This document shows positions 41,466 to 51,898 of a DNA stretch of 64,000 nucleotides, piece after piece. The translations under genes were made by a program, and so were the position numbers. The notes beneath the pieces were generated by a model. The model saw only the letters and a program-made list of their open reading frames with translations. It ran no database searches and was not told where the DNA came from. How positions within the stretch are numbered: position 1 is the first letter of the stretch; every line of letters starts with the position of its first letter. The DNA lies in contig NZ_ARXS01000002.1 of NCBI RefSeq assembly GCF_025532145.1, positions 62,001-126,000 of the forward strand. The letters run 5' to 3'. This stretch comes from Alloalcanivorax balearicus MACL04. GTDB lineage: Bacteria > Pseudomonadota > Gammaproteobacteria > Pseudomonadales > Alcanivoracaceae.

Positions 41466-42509
41466 GTGCGCGGCACCCTGGACTACTTACAATACTCGGC
41501 AATGCCAATTCTCAAGCTAGTACGCGGGTTGTCACTGACCGCCGCCGTCGCTTTGCTGGCGGGGTGTGATGCAGTGGTGATGTCGCCATCCGGTGACGTG
41601 GCCGCCCAACAACGTGACCTGATCATCTGGGCCACGGTGTTGATGCTTCTGGTGATCGTACCCGTCATCATCCTTACTCTGTTATTCGCCTGGCGCTATC
41701 GTTCTTCCAACAAGAACGCCACCTACAAGCCGGATTGGGACCATTCCACGGTGTTGGAACTGGTGATCTGGGGCGTGCCGCTGTTGATTATTATCGCCCT
41801 GGGGGCGATGACCTACGTCAGCACCCACAAACTGGATCCCTATCGCCCGCTGGATCGTATCGCGCCGGGTCAACCGGTACCGGCGGACATGGAGCCGCTG
41901 GTGGTGGAAGTGGTCTCCCTGGACTGGAAATGGCTGTTCTTCTACCCGGAACAGGGCATCGCCACGGTTAATGAACTGGCGGCGCCGGTGGATCGTCCGA
42001 TCCGCTTCAAGATCACCTCCTCGTCCACCATGAACTCGTTCTTCATTCCGGCGCTGGCTGGCCAGATCTACGCCATGGCGGGGATGGAAACCAAGTTGCA
42101 TGGGGTGATCAACGAAGAAGGCGTCTACGACGGTTTCTCCGCCAACTACAGCGGTGCCGGCTTCTCGCATATGCGCTTCAAGTTCCACGGCATGAGCGAA
42201 GCCGACTTCGAGCAGTGGGTGACCAAAGTGGCCGCCGAGGGCGACACCCTGGATCGCGACGTTTATCGGGAGCTGGAACAGCCGAGCGAGCGCGAGCCCG
42301 TACACTATTATGCCGAGGTGGATCCCACTCTCTACGACGCGATTCTGAATCTATGCGTGGAGCCCGGCACGATGTGTATGAAAGACATGATGATGTTCGG
42401 GCACAGTGGCCACCACGGTGGTCATGACGGTGACAAGGCCGGCAAGGAAGAAGGCCATGATGATCATGGTGACCCTGCCACCGGCCACGGGCACGAACAG
42501 CATCAGTGA
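41466..42509 (+). CDS. cyoA: Cytochrome bo-type ubiquinol oxidase subunit II
   Basis: A 347-residue lipoprotein subunit II: lipobox LLAGC, two membrane helices and a cupredoxin domain without the Cu-A cysteines, hence a quinol oxidase. Conserved are VVEVVSLDWKWLFFYPEQGI, STMNSFFIPALAGQIYAM and GFSHMRFKFHGM. The C-terminal about 40 residues are unusually rich in His, Asp and Gly (HHGGHDGDK..GHGHEQHQ). I favour the GTG start at 41466 because GGAGG lies six bases upstream; ATG 41502 lacks a good ribosome site. First of cyoABCD-SURF1-regBA. Confidence 0.94.
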   Translation: MRGTLDYLQYSAMPILKLVRGLSLTAAVALLAGCDAVVMSPSGDVAAQQRDLIIWATVLMLLVIVPVIILTLLFAWRYRSSNKNATYKPDWDHSTVLELVIWGVPLLIIIALGAMTYVSTHKLDPYRPLDRIAPGQPVPADMEPLVVEVVSLDWKWLFFYPEQGIATVNELAAPVDRPIRFKITSSSTMNSFFIPALAGQIYAMAGMETKLHGVINEEGVYDGFSANYSGAGFSHMRFKFHGMSEADFEQWVTKVAAEGDTLDRDVYRELEQPSEREPVHYYAEVDPTLYDAILNLCVEPGTMCMKDMMMFGHSGHHGGHDGDKAGKEEGHDDHGDPATGHGHEQHQ

Positions 42510-42577
42510 TGGAATGACGCGGTCTTCCATCGTTCCGATACACCTTTCATGAAGCGCCTTGGGCGTCGGTATGCAAA

Positions 42578-44581
42578 ATGTTTGATCAAATCGACCTGAC
42601 CAAGCTCATTTTCGGTCGCCTCACCTGGGAGGCGATTCCCTATCATGAGCCGATCCTGATCGCCACGTTCGCCGCGGTGGTCCTCGGCGGTATCGCAATG
42701 CTGGCTGCGCTGACCTACTTCCGCCTGTGGGGTTACCTGTGGCGGGAATGGTTCACCAGCATCGATCACAAGAAGATTGGCATCATGTACATCATTCTGG
42801 CACTGGTGATGCTGCTGCGTGGTTTCGCCGATGCCATCATGATGCGTATCCAGCAGGCCTGGGCCTTCGGCGACTCCGCCGGCTATCTGCCGCCGGACCA
42901 CTACGATCAGATCTTCACCGCCCACGGTGTGATCATGATCTTCTTCGTCGCCATGCCTCTGGTCACCGGCATCATGAACTACGTGGTGCCGCTGCAGATC
43001 GGGGCCCGCGACGTGGCCTTCCCGTTCCTGAACAATTTCTCCTTCTGGATGACCACCTCCGGCGCCGTACTGGTCATGGTGTCCCTGTTCATTGGTGAAT
43101 TCGCCAAGACCGGCTGGTTGGCCTACCCACCCCTTGCGGGCATAGACAAGAGTCCCGGAGTCGGGGTGGACTACTATATATGGGCCTTGCAGATCGCTGG
43201 TGTCGGTACCCTCCTATCGGGCGTGAACCTGTTGGTGACCATCGTCAAGATGCGGGCGCCGGGTATGACCATGATGAAGATGCCGGTGTTCACCTGGACT
43301 GCTCTTTGCACCAACGTGCTCATCGTGGCCGCTTTCCCGGTACTGACCGCCGTGCTGGCGATGCTGACCCTGGACCGCTATCTCGGTACCAACTTTTTTA
43401 CCGAAGATCTGGGTGGCAACGCCATGATGTACATCAACCTTATCTGGATTTGGGGTCACCCCGAGGTGTACATCCTGATCCTGCCGGCGTTTGGTGTGTT
43501 CTCCGAGATCGTTTCCACCTACTCCGGCAAGCGTTTGTTCGGCTACGCTTCCATGGTCTACGCCACCGTGGTGATCACCGTGCTGTCCTACCTGGTATGG
43601 CTGCACCACTTCTTCACCATGGGGTCGGGGGCCAGTGTGAACTCGTTCTTCGGCATCACCACGATGATCATCTCGATTCCCACCGGGGCCAAGGTGTTCA
43701 ACTGGCTGTTCACCATGTATCGCGGCCGTATCCGTTTCGACGTGCCGATGCTGTGGACCGTGGGCTTCATGGTGACCTTCGTCATCGGTGGCATGACCGG
43801 GGTGCTGCTGGCGGTACCGCCGGCGGATTTCGTGCTGCATAACAGCCTGTTCCTGATTGCCCACTTCCATAATGTGATCATCGGCGGTGTGCTGTTCGGC
43901 ATGCTGGCGGCGATCACCTATTGGTTCCCGAAAGCCTTCGGGTTCAAGCTGGACCCGTTCTGGGGCAAGGTCTCGTTCTGGTTCTGGCTGACCGGCTTCT
44001 ACTTCGCCTTCATGCCGCTGTATGTATTGGGCCTGATGGGCGTGACCCGCCGTATGAGCCAATTCGATGATCCATCCCTGCAGATCTGGTTCCAGGTGGC
44101 CGCGTTCGGCGCCGTGCTGATCGCTATCGGTATCGCCGCTTTCCTGATTCAGTTGGTGGTGAGCTTCATGCGCCGGGAATCCCTGCGTGATGAGACGGGG
44201 GATCCCTGGGATGGCCGTACCCTTGAGTGGTCCACGTCCTCTCCGCCGCCGGCATACAACTTTGCGTTCACCCCGCGTGTGCACGATCTGGATGCCTGGT
44301 GGCAGATGAAGCAGCACGGCTACAAGCGTCCGGAGAGCGGTTTCCTGCCGATCCACATGCCCAAGAATACCGGGGCCGGGATCATTCTGGCGGGCATCAG
44401 CACGGTGCTGGGCTTCGCGCTGATCTGGCATATGTGGCTGCTGGCCGGCGTGTCCTTCCTGGGGCTGCTGGTGGTGGCCATCGGTCACACCTTCAACTAC
44501 AACCGCGACTACCATATTCCGGTGGAAGAGGTAGTGCGTGTGGAAGCGGAACGGACACGGGTACTCGCGAACCATGGTTGA
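42578..44581 (+). CDS. cyoB: Cytochrome bo-type ubiquinol oxidase subunit I
   Basis: The 667-residue catalytic subunit, which holds both haems and Cu-B and pumps protons while reducing oxygen. Ligands visible are His in [23 protein letters not shown] (Cu-B His and cross-linked Tyr), WLHHFFTMG, and [11 protein letters not shown]. About fifteen hydrophobic helices are expected. The eight-base overlap with cyoC couples their translation. Confidence 0.97.
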   Translation: MFDQIDLTKLIFGRLTWEAIPYHEPILIATFAAVVLGGIAMLAALTYFRLWGYLWREWFTSIDHKKIGIMYIILALVMLLRGFADAIMMRIQQAWAFGDSAGYLPPDHYDQIFTAHGVIMIFFVAMPLVTGIMNYVVPLQIGARDVAFPFLNNFSFWMTTSGAVLVMVSLFIGEFAKTGWLAYPPLAGIDKSPGVGVDYYIWALQIAGVGTLLSGVNLLVTIVKMRAPGMTMMKMPVFTWTALCTNVLIVAAFPVLTAVLAMLTLDRYLGTNFFTEDLGGNAMMYINLIWIWGHPEVYILILPAFGVFSEIVSTYSGKRLFGYASMVYATVVITVLSYLVWLHHFFTMGSGASVNSFFGITTMIISIPTGAKVFNWLFTMYRGRIRFDVPMLWTVGFMVTFVIGGMTGVLLAVPPADFVLHNSLFLIAHFHNVIIGGVLFGMLAAITYWFPKAFGFKLDPFWGKVSFWFWLTGFYFAFMPLYVLGLMGVTRRMSQFDDPSLQIWFQVAAFGAVLIAIGIAAFLIQLVVSFMRRESLRDETGDPWDGRTLEWSTSSPPPAYNFAFTPRVHDLDAWWQMKQHGYKRPESGFLPIHMPKNTGAGIILAGISTVLGFALIWHMWLLAGVSFLGLLVVAIGHTFNYNRDYHIPVEEVVRVEAERTRVLANHG

Positions 44582-45203
44582 TACGACTCACACTCAACAA
44601 GCGCAAGGGCAGCCGCTGCAGTTTTACGAGACCGAGGAGCATCACCCGCAGACGGGCACGATGCTGGGTTTCTGGCTGTATCTGATGAGCGACTGTCTGA
44701 TCTTCGCTTCTCTGTTCGCCACTTATGGGGTTCTGGGCCGCAGCTACGCCGGCGGCCCCACCGGCGCCGAGCTGTTCGATCTGCCGCTGGTGGCGATGAA
44801 TACCGCGCTGCTGCTGCTGTCCTCCATCACCTATGGCTTCGCCATGCTGGAGATGCAGAAGAACCGGGTGCGCGGCACCATCGGCTGGCTGCTGATCACC
44901 GGCTTGTTCGGTATCGGCTTCCTGAGCCTGGAACTGTATGAGTTCGCGCATTTGATCCATGAAGGGGCGGGCCCGCAAACCAGCGCCTTCCTGACCTCAT
45001 TCTTTGCTCTGGTGGGCACCCACGGTCTGCACGTGTTCTTCGGTATCGTCTGGCTGGTTACGCTGTGCTTCCAATTGCGCAAGCACGGTCTGATTCCGGA
45101 GAACAAGCGCCGCGTGGCGTGCCTGTCCATGTTCTGGCACTTCCTGGACGTGGTCTGGATCGGCGTGTTCACCTTCGTTTATCTGATGGGAGTGCTGGTA
45201 TGA
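44574..45203 (+). CDS. cyoC: Cytochrome bo-type ubiquinol oxidase subunit III
   Basis: A 209-residue membrane subunit with five hydrophobic helices: [23 protein letters not shown] (split 32-54), [57 protein letters not shown] and [20 protein letters not shown]. The start at 44574 replaces a slightly longer upstream frame and matches the family. Confidence 0.96.
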   Translation: MVDTTHTQQAQGQPLQFYETEEHHPQTGTMLGFWLYLMSDCLIFASLFATYGVLGRSYAGGPTGAELFDLPLVAMNTALLLLSSITYGFAMLEMQKNRVRGTIGWLLITGLFGIGFLSLELYEFAHLIHEGAGPQTSAFLTSFFALVGTHGLHVFFGIVWLVTLCFQLRKHGLIPENKRRVACLSMFWHFLDVVWIGVFTFVYLMGVLV

Positions 45204-45589
45204 GCGAGCATCACGACAGTGTTCACGAGAACCATGCCCACGAACATCATGGCGACGAGCTGCCGCACGCCGACTTCAAGAGCTACATGGTTGGCTTCAT
45301 CCTGTCGGTGATCCTCACCGCGATCCCGTTCTGGATCGTGATGGGGGGCGTGTTCGAGACCTCCAGCACCACCGCCCTGGTGATTCTGGGGTTCGCCGCG
45401 GTACAGATCGTGGTGCACATGATTTACTTCCTGCACATGAACTTCCAATCCGAAGGCGGTTGGAACATGTTGGCGCTGATCTTCACCGCGGTGATGGTGT
45501 TCATCACGCTGGCGGGGTCGTTGTGGGTGATGTATCACCTTAACGTCAACATGATGCCGGGCATGATGGAGGCGATTCACGGGCCATGA
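45200..45589 (+). CDS. cyoD: Cytochrome bo-type ubiquinol oxidase subunit IV
   Basis: A 129-residue subunit with three membrane helices (SYMVGFILSVILTAIPFWIV, ALVILGFAAVQIVVHMIYFLHM, MLALIFTAVMVFITLAGSLWVMYH). The N-terminus is rich in His ([22 protein letters not shown]). It overlaps cyoC and SURF1 by four bases at each end. Confidence 0.95.
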   Translation: MSEHHDSVHENHAHEHHGDELPHADFKSYMVGFILSVILTAIPFWIVMGGVFETSSTTALVILGFAAVQIVVHMIYFLHMNFQSEGGWNMLALIFTAVMVFITLAGSLWVMYHLNVNMMPGMMEAIHGP

Positions 45590-46341
45590 ACCGACCGCCG
45601 CGCCCAGGTTCCAACGTGAGCCGCCTGCGCCGGGCGGCCCGGTTGGCGTGGGTGCTGGTGGCGGTGGCCGCGTTCATCGGGCTGGTGTCCCTGGGCAACT
45701 GGCAGGTGGAGCGCCGGGCCTGGAAACTGGATCTGATCGAACGCGTCTCCCACCGCGTGGACGCTCCGGCGGAGCCCGCTCCGGGCCCCGCCGAATGGCC
45801 GCGAATCAGCCGTGAACAGCACGAATACCGGCATGTTCAACTCAGCGGCACCTTCCTTGCCGATCGCGTCTCCCTGGTTCAGGCCAGCACCGAGCTGGGC
45901 AGTGGCTACTGGGTGATGACCCCGCTGAAACGGGACGACGGCACTGTGGTGCTGATCAACCGCGGCTATGTTCCCCAGCAACAGCGCGACCGGGCCGCCG
46001 CCGGCGCCTGGACCCCCGAAGGCAAGGTGCGGGTCAGCGGCCTGCTGCGCTTGAGCGAGCCCGGCGGCGGTTTTTTGCGGGACAATGTCCCCGCGGAGAG
46101 CCGTTGGTACTCCCGGGATGTGGCCGCCATTGCCCGGACCCATGACCTGACCCGGGTGGCACCGTACTTCGTCGATGCGGACGCCGGGCCGGCGCCGGCG
46201 GAGGGACCGGTGGGCGGGCTGACCGTGGTCTCTTTTCACAACAATCACCTGGTCTATGCGATCACCTGGTATACCCTTGCCTTGATGGTGGCCGCGGGCG
46301 CTGTGTTCGTGCTTCGTGAGGAACTGCGGTCACGGCGCTAG
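45586..46341 (+). CDS. SURF1-family oxidase assembly protein
   Basis: A 251-residue membrane protein with two terminal helices (LAWVLVAVAAFIGLVSLGNWQ and LVYAITWYTLALMVAAGAVF) around a periplasmic domain containing HVQLSGTF, VLINRGYVP and the C-terminal NNHLVYAITWY signature. SURF1 helps insert haem into haem-copper oxidases. Here it replaces cyoE at the end of the cyo operon, an arrangement seen in several proteobacteria. Confidence 0.93.
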   Translation: MNRPPRPGSNVSRLRRAARLAWVLVAVAAFIGLVSLGNWQVERRAWKLDLIERVSHRVDAPAEPAPGPAEWPRISREQHEYRHVQLSGTFLADRVSLVQASTELGSGYWVMTPLKRDDGTVVLINRGYVPQQQRDRAAAGAWTPEGKVRVSGLLRLSEPGGGFLRDNVPAESRWYSRDVAAIARTHDLTRVAPYFVDADAGPAPAEGPVGGLTVVSFHNNHLVYAITWYTLALMVAAGAVFVLREELRSRR

Positions 46342-46380
46342 GAGCCTGTTCAGGGGCCAACCTCTCAGGAGAAGGTGACG

Positions 46381-47736
46381 ATGACAGCCACGAAGGGGGC
46401 CGCGGCGGCGGTGCAAAGCCCCCAGCCGATTCCGGCGCAACGCGAGACCGACGACGGTGACGCCACCGGGCGCAAGAACATGCAGCAGTTGATCCAACTG
46501 CGCTGGATTGCCGTGCTGGGTCAGATTGGCACCATACTGCTGGTGCGCTACGGTTTCGGCATTTCGTTGCCGATGGTGTTCATGCTGGCGGTACTGGCGG
46601 GGTTGATTGGTTTCAACCTGCTCAGCATGTTGCGGCTGCGGTGGTTGCGCCGGGATGTCAGCAACGGCGAACTGTTCCTGGCGCTGCTGGTGGATGTGGC
46701 GACGCTGACGATGCAGCTTTACGCCAGTGGTGGCGCCACCAACCCCTTTATTTTCCTTTATCTGCTGCAAGTGGTGCTGGCCGCGGTGCTGCTGGAGGCG
46801 TGGTCCACCTGGACCATCCTGCTGGTGACCGCGGGCTGTTTCGTCTGGCTGGAGTTCGCCGGACTTCCCCTGGTGATGCCGCCGGATTACGAGCGGGGCC
46901 CGCTGAGCCTGTATATCCAGGGGATGTTGATCTGCTTTGTCCTGAACGCCGTGCTGCTGGTGATTTTCATCAGCCGGATCACCCGCAACCGGCGCGAGCG
47001 GGACGCGCGGCTGGCCGATTTGCGTCAGCGCGCCGCCGAGGGCGAACACATCGTTCGCATGGGGTTGTTGGCGTCCGGCGCCGCCCACGAACTGGGTACG
47101 CCACTGGCGACACTGTCGGTGATTCTGGGGGACTGGCGGCATATGCCGGTGTTCAAATCCGACCCGGATCTGCTCGATGAGATCACCGAAATGCAGACCC
47201 AGGTGCTGCGCTGCAAGTCCATCGTCAGCGGCATTCTGCTTTCCGCCGGTGAAGCCCGGGGTGAGTCCTCGGAAGAAACCACCGTGCACGCTTTCCTGGA
47301 CGAGCTGGTGGAAGAGTGGCGTGCCACCCGTCCGGTGACCGGATTCGATTACCACAACGCCTTTGGCGTGGATATGGATATCGTTTCCGATTCGGCGCTC
47401 AAACAAAGTTTGTGCAATGTATTGGATAATGCCCTGGAAGCCTCCCGCGACTGGGTGGGCCTGCAGGTGAGCCGTGATGGCGAATCCCTGATACTGACCG
47501 TTCTGGACCGGGGGCCGGGCTTCAGCGAGGAGATGCTTGGTCGTATCGGCCGCCCCTACCACTCCACCAAAGGGCGCCCTGGCAGCGGGCTGGGGCTGTT
47601 CCTGGTGGTCAATGTGGCGCGTACGCTGGGAGGTAATCTCAGCGCCCGCAACCGGCCGCACAAAGGTGCCGAAGTGACGCTGACGTTGCCGCTATCGGCG
47701 ATTGCCCTGGAGGAAGAGCATGGTGAACGAGCATAA
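46381..47736 (+). CDS. regB: RegB/PrrB-type redox sensor histidine kinase
   Basis: A 451-residue kinase with six membrane helices in the first 200 residues. The quinone-sensing motif GGATNPF lies at 117-123, the H-box ASGAAHELGTPLATLS has His236, and Cys278 in TQVLRCKS sits where RegB has its redox-active cysteine. The CA domain has NVLDNALEAS, DRGPGFS and GSGLGLFLV. Adjacent to cyo genes and a RegA partner, it probably adjusts respiration to oxygen or quinone state. ATG 46381 follows AGGAG; a GTG two codons earlier is possible. Confidence 0.93.
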   Translation: MTATKGAAAAVQSPQPIPAQRETDDGDATGRKNMQQLIQLRWIAVLGQIGTILLVRYGFGISLPMVFMLAVLAGLIGFNLLSMLRLRWLRRDVSNGELFLALLVDVATLTMQLYASGGATNPFIFLYLLQVVLAAVLLEAWSTWTILLVTAGCFVWLEFAGLPLVMPPDYERGPLSLYIQGMLICFVLNAVLLVIFISRITRNRRERDARLADLRQRAAEGEHIVRMGLLASGAAHELGTPLATLSVILGDWRHMPVFKSDPDLLDEITEMQTQVLRCKSIVSGILLSAGEARGESSEETTVHAFLDELVEEWRATRPVTGFDYHNAFGVDMDIVSDSALKQSLCNVLDNALEASRDWVGLQVSRDGESLILTVLDRGPGFSEEMLGRIGRPYHSTKGRPGSGLGLFLVVNVARTLGGNLSARNRPHKGAEVTLTLPLSAIALEEEHGERA

Positions 47737-48280
47737 CCAGCATGAAGGCAGTGCGGACACCTTGTTGATTGTCGAGGACGATGCCCCGTTCGCCCGCACC
47801 CTGGCCCGCTCTTTCGAGCGCCGCGGGTACGCGGTGATCAGTGCCGATGGCATGGAATCGATGATGACGTTGCTGGAGAGCCACTCACCCCAGTACGCGG
47901 TAGTGGACCTCAAACTGAAAGGGGAGGCCACCGGGCTCTCCTGCGTCCAAGCCTTGCACGCCCACGATGAGGACATGCTGATCGTGGTGCTGACCGGTTA
48001 CGCCAGTATCGCCACCGCGGTGGAGGCGGTGAAGCTCGGCGCTTGCCATTATCTCGCCAAGCCTTCCAATACCGATGACATCGAAGCCGCGTTTCATCGT
48101 GCCGATGGCAGCACCGAGGTGGAAGTGGTGGGGCGCCCGACCTCGATCAAGACCCTCGAGTGGGAGCGCATCCACGAAACCCTGGCGGAAACCGGGTTCA
48201 ACATTTCCGAAACCGCGCGCCGGCTCGGCATGCATCGCCGCACCCTGGCCCGCAAGCTGGGTAAACAGCAGGTGAAGTGA
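47720..48280 (+). CDS. regA: RegA/PrrA-type response regulator
   Basis: A 186-residue regulator with a receiver domain (acidic pair ED at 19-20, phospho-acceptor Asp63 in VVDLKLKG, Lys114 in YLAKPSN) and a C-terminal Fis-type helix-turn-helix (ISETARRLGMHRRTLARKL). It starts inside the 3' end of regB, with GGAAGAG upstream. The pair resembles RegBA/PrrBA/RoxSR, which control oxidases and redox balance. Confidence 0.93.
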   Translation: MVNEHNQHEGSADTLLIVEDDAPFARTLARSFERRGYAVISADGMESMMTLLESHSPQYAVVDLKLKGEATGLSCVQALHAHDEDMLIVVLTGYASIATAVEAVKLGACHYLAKPSNTDDIEAAFHRADGSTEVEVVGRPTSIKTLEWERIHETLAETGFNISETARRLGMHRRTLARKLGKQQVK

Positions 48281-48330
48281 AGGGCGGGCGCGGGAAGAAT
48301 CGCGGTCCGTGGACGATTGGTGTCCCACAA

Positions 48331-48362
48331 TTCGCTTGCAGGCAAGCTCCCACAGCGGCTTC
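48331..48362. repeat. Palindromic repeat, family 1, half copy
   Basis: A single arm of the family 1 element (TTCGCTTGCAGGCAAGC then TCCCACAGCGGCT) without its mirror half, located between regA and the trp leader. The rest of this gap (about 48400-48455) holds short GCGTGTTGCG-like repeats. Confidence 0.8.
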
Positions 48363-48441
48363 ATAGTCCCCCGTGGGAAGCGGCTTTAGCCGCGAATAGC
48401 GTGTTAACGTGCCGGCGTGTTGCGTGTAAGCGGGCTGCGTG

Positions 48442-48470
48442 TTGCGCCCCGGCCCGTCACGCCCTAGAAT
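48442..48470 (+). promoter_or_regulatory. Candidate sigma-70 promoter for the trp operon
   Basis: TTGCGC (48442-48447) and TAGAAT (48465-48470) are separated by 17 bases. Transcription would start near 48477, giving a short leader before the trpL start at 48503. The -10 box is good, the -35 box partial. Confidence 0.45.
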
Positions 48471-48502
48471 CCAGACTCAACGAAAAAGCCAAAGGAAAGC
48501 CG

Positions 48503-48565
48503 GTGAGCCGCACCGACCTCCAAATCAAGTTCCTGCCCCGCTCCGTCGCCGCCTGGCGATGGTGA
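48503..48565 (+). CDS. trpL: trp operon leader peptide
   Basis: A 20-codon frame starting GTG after AAGGAAA encodes a basic peptide that ends in AWRW and a TGA, with two Trp codons at positions 18 and 20. A hairpin with a T-rich tail follows and trpE begins 95 bases later. Clustered Trp codons right before a hairpin are the hallmark of ribosome-mediated attenuation: with little charged tRNA-Trp, the ribosome stalls there and lets transcription go on into trpE. Confidence 0.75.
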   Translation: MSRTDLQIKFLPRSVAAWRW

Positions 48566-48576
48566 CGCTCTTCGCT

Positions 48577-48620
48577 TGCCGCTTCTACTGCCGATAGCGG
48601 CACCCCTCGCGTTTTATTTC
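48577..48620 (+). terminator. Predicted trp attenuator
   Basis: TGCCGCT (48577-48583) pairs perfectly with AGCGGCA (48596-48602) around a 12-base loop; a T-rich stretch (GTTTTATTTC, 48611-48620) follows. It starts 11 bases after the trpL stop codon. The T-run is slightly distant from the stem, so it may be a weak terminator. Confidence 0.55.
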
Positions 48621-48660
48621 CGTCTACAATCTGTCGTCTGTATCAAGATCGGGGACCACC

Positions 48661-50151
48661 ATGTCACCACGAAATCTGGATGAGTATGCCCGCCAGGGTT
48701 ACACCCGCGTACCGGTGGTACGTGAAGTGCTGGCGGATCTGGACACGCCGCTGTCCGCCTATCGCAAACTGGCCGCCGGGCCCTACAGCTACCTGTTCGA
48801 ATCCGTACAGGGCGGGGAGCGCTGGGGGCGCTACTCCATGATCGGCCTGCCGGCGGCGGAGGTGATCCGCATCCACGGTCGGCGCATTCTGATTACCGAT
48901 GCCGACGGCGAGCGCCAGTTGGACGTGCCGGATCCGATCGCCTGGATCGAGGCCTACCGGCAGGAATACAACACCCCGGAGATCCCCGGTCTGCCCCGTT
49001 TCAACGGTGGTCTGGTGGGCTACTTCGGCTACGACAGCGTGCGCTACTTCGAGCCCCGCCTGGGGCCGGCGCCGGGGGAGGATGTGCTCGGCGTACCGGA
49101 TATCCTGCTGATGCGCTCCGAGGAAGTGGTGGTGTTCGATAACCTGCGCGGCAGCCTGTTCCTGATCGTGCAGGTGGATCCGGCGGACAGCCATGCCGAG
49201 GGCAGGGCGTTGCGCCGTCTGGACGAGCTGGAGGCGAAGCTGCGGGCACCGTTGCCCGAGCCCGGCCACCATCGCTATGGCGAACCGGTGGGAGAAGAGA
49301 ATTTCGTCTCTGAGTTTCCCCGCGACCGGCATGGCCAGGCGGTGGATACGATCCGTGAGTACATCCTGGCGGGGGATGTGATGCAGGTGGTGCCGGCGCA
49401 GCGCATGAGCTGTGAATTCCCGGCGCCGGCCATGGATCTCTACCGCGCCTTGCGTTACCTCAATCCTTCCCCGTACATGTTTTATCTGGACCTGGAAGAC
49501 TTCCACATCGCCGGCTCCTCGCCGGAAATTCTCACCCGGGTCGAGGGCGACACCGTCACCGTGCGCCCCATAGCGGGTACCCGCAAACGTGGTGAAACGC
49601 CGGAGCGGGACCGGGAACTGGAAGAGGAACTGCTGGCGGATCCGAAGGAGTTGGCCGAACACCTGATGCTGATCGATCTGGGCCGCAACGATGTCGGCCG
49701 GGTGGCCAGGCCGGGGGAAGTGAAGCTGACCGAGAAAATGGCGGTGGAGCGCTATTCCCACGTGATGCATATCGTCTCCAACGTGGAAGGCAAACTGCGG
49801 CCGGAACTGGGGCCGCTGGACGTGCTGCGGGCCACTTTCCCCGCCGGCACCCTGAGCGGCGCGCCGAAGATCCGCGCCATGGAAATCATCGACGAACTGG
49901 AACCCACCAAGCGCGGAGTCTACGGCGGCGCGGTGGGTTATATCGGCTTCGACGGCGACATGGACATGGCCATCGCCATTCGCACCGCGGTGGTCAAGGA
50001 TGGCCGGCTTTACGTGCAGGCCGGTGGCGGTGTGGTGGCGGATTCCCAGCCCGATCTGGAATGGAAAGAGACCATGAACAAGGCCCGTGCCGTATTCCGT
50101 GCGGTGAACATGGCCCTGGGCGGGCTTAATCTGGACGAGGGGGAACGCTGA
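48661..50151 (+). CDS. trpE: Anthranilate synthase component I
   Basis: A 496-residue chorismate-using subunit that makes anthranilate with ammonia from TrpG. The Trp-feedback site region is near the N-terminus ([17 protein letters not shown]). The catalytic part includes [49 protein letters not shown] and [14 protein letters not shown]. It lies downstream of the leader/attenuator and overlaps trpG by one base. Confidence 0.98.
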   Translation: MSPRNLDEYARQGYTRVPVVREVLADLDTPLSAYRKLAAGPYSYLFESVQGGERWGRYSMIGLPAAEVIRIHGRRILITDADGERQLDVPDPIAWIEAYRQEYNTPEIPGLPRFNGGLVGYFGYDSVRYFEPRLGPAPGEDVLGVPDILLMRSEEVVVFDNLRGSLFLIVQVDPADSHAEGRALRRLDELEAKLRAPLPEPGHHRYGEPVGEENFVSEFPRDRHGQAVDTIREYILAGDVMQVVPAQRMSCEFPAPAMDLYRALRYLNPSPYMFYLDLEDFHIAGSSPEILTRVEGDTVTVRPIAGTRKRGETPERDRELEEELLADPKELAEHLMLIDLGRNDVGRVARPGEVKLTEKMAVERYSHVMHIVSNVEGKLRPELGPLDVLRATFPAGTLSGAPKIRAMEIIDELEPTKRGVYGGAVGYIGFDGDMDMAIAIRTAVVKDGRLYVQAGGGVVADSQPDLEWKETMNKARAVFRAVNMALGGLNLDEGER

Positions 50152-50741
50152 TGCGGGTCTTGATGATCGATAACTACGACAGCTTCACCTATAACCTGGT
50201 CCAGTACCTGCAGGAACTGGGGGCGGAGGTGCTGGTGCACCGTAACGACCAGATCGATCTGGCCGGCATGGAAGCGCTGGCGGCGGATCGGCTGATGATC
50301 TCGCCGGGGCCCTGCTCGCCCAACGAGGCTGGTATTTCCGTGGAGGCGATTCGCCATTTCGCCGGCAAGCTGCCGATTCTCGGGGTTTGTCTGGGGCACC
50401 AGTCCCTGGGGCAGGCGTTTGGTGGTGAAGTGATTCGCGCCGCGCAAGTGATGCATGGCAAGACCTCGCCAGTGCACCATACCGGCCAGGGGGTGTTCGC
50501 CGGCCTGCCCAGTCCGTTCACCGCCACCCGCTATCATTCCCTGGTGGTGGCCCGGGAGACGCTGCCCGAGTGTTTTGAGATCACCGCCTGGACCGAGAAT
50601 GAGCAGGGCGAAAAGGAAGAGATCATGGGCATGCGGCATAAGGAGCTGCCTCTGGAAGGCGTGCAGTTCCATCCAGAGTCGATTCTGACCGAGCATGGCC
50701 ACGCCATGTTGAAGAACTTTCTCGAGCACGGGGGGCAATGA
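50151..50741 (+). CDS. trpG: Anthranilate synthase component II (glutamine amidotransferase)
   Basis: A 196-residue class I amidotransferase supplying ammonia to TrpE. The nucleophile Cys is in [16 protein letters not shown], and the catalytic His/Glu are in [13 protein letters not shown]. It could also serve PabB for folate synthesis, as in many bacteria with a single copy. Overlaps trpD by four bases. Confidence 0.98.
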   Translation: MRVLMIDNYDSFTYNLVQYLQELGAEVLVHRNDQIDLAGMEALAADRLMISPGPCSPNEAGISVEAIRHFAGKLPILGVCLGHQSLGQAFGGEVIRAAQVMHGKTSPVHHTGQGVFAGLPSPFTATRYHSLVVARETLPECFEITAWTENEQGEKEEIMGMRHKELPLEGVQFHPESILTEHGHAMLKNFLEHGGQ

Positions 50742-51787
50742 GCATGAATATTCAGGACGCGCTGGCGCGGGTGGTGGACCACATCGATCTGTCCACCGAG
50801 GAAATGCGGGATGTGATGCGCGAAATCATGACCGGTGGCGCCACCGACGCTCAGATCGGCGGCTTCCTGGTGGGGCTGCGGATGAAGAGCGAATCCCTGG
50901 ACGAGATCACCGGCGCCGCCATGGTGATGCGCGAGCTGGTGAAACCGGTGACCATCGAGAACCGCCGCCATCTGGTGGATATCGTCGGTACCGGCGGTGA
51001 CGGCGCCAATCTGTTCAACGTTTCCTCCGCCAGTGCCTTCGTTGCCGCCGCCGCCGGCTGCCGGGTGGCCAAGCATGGCGGCCGTTCGGTCAGTTCCAAA
51101 AGCGGCTCCGCGGACCTGCTGGAGGCCGCCGGTGTGGATCTGGACCTGACCCCGGAGCAGGTGGCCCAGTGTGTGGACACGGTGGGGGTGGGGTTCATGT
51201 TCGCGCCCGGCCATCACAGCGCCATGAAATACGCCATCGGCCCGCGCAAGGAACTGGGCATGCGCACGCTGTTCAATATTCTCGGCCCGATGACCAACCC
51301 CGCCGCCGTCCAGCGGCTGGTGGTTGGCGTCTTCTCCGACCGGCTTTGCCGGCCCATGGCCGAAGTCATGGGGCGCCTGGGCGCGGAGCACGTCATGGTG
51401 GTGCATGGCCATGACGGCCTGGACGAGATCACCCTGGCGGGGCGCACGCATGTGGCGGAGTTTCGTGACGGTGAGGTACGGGAGTTCCAGATCACGCCGG
51501 AAGACGTGGGCATCGAGTCCGATTCCCTGGTGGGTTTGGACGTGACGGATCCCAAGGCGTCACTGGCGCTGATCCGCGATGCATTCGGCAAACGCACCGG
51601 GCCGGTGGCGGCCAAGGCCGCTGACATGGTGGCGCTGAACGCCGGCGCGGCGATCTATGTATCCGGGGTAACCCGCACACTGGCGGAAGGCGTGCGGATG
51701 GCGGATGATTTGATTCATAACGGTGAAGCCGCCGAGCGCATGCGGGAATTGGCCCAGTTTTGCCGCGCCTTGAAAGCGGCGGATTGA
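50738..51787 (+). CDS. trpD: Anthranilate phosphoribosyltransferase
   Basis: A 349-residue enzyme that couples anthranilate to PRPP. Signature segments are [28 protein letters not shown] (split 78-105), [44 protein letters not shown] and [13 protein letters not shown] 50738 overlaps the trpG stop; an ATG two codons later is the alternative. Confidence 0.98.
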   Translation: MSMNIQDALARVVDHIDLSTEEMRDVMREIMTGGATDAQIGGFLVGLRMKSESLDEITGAAMVMRELVKPVTIENRRHLVDIVGTGGDGANLFNVSSASAFVAAAAGCRVAKHGGRSVSSKSGSADLLEAAGVDLDLTPEQVAQCVDTVGVGFMFAPGHHSAMKYAIGPRKELGMRTLFNILGPMTNPAAVQRLVVGVFSDRLCRPMAEVMGRLGAEHVMVVHGHDGLDEITLAGRTHVAEFRDGEVREFQITPEDVGIESDSLVGLDVTDPKASLALIRDAFGKRTGPVAAKAADMVALNAGAAIYVSGVTRTLAEGVRMADDLIHNGEAAERMRELAQFCRALKAAD

Positions 51788-51898
51788 ACAGGCTCTTTGA
51801 ACACCCCCCGCCGGGAGCGTTCTAATGAGAGTGGATTCAGTACCCTCGATAAAGAAAACGGGCCGGCGGATGGCCCACCCAGACAGCCAGGAGCGCCC

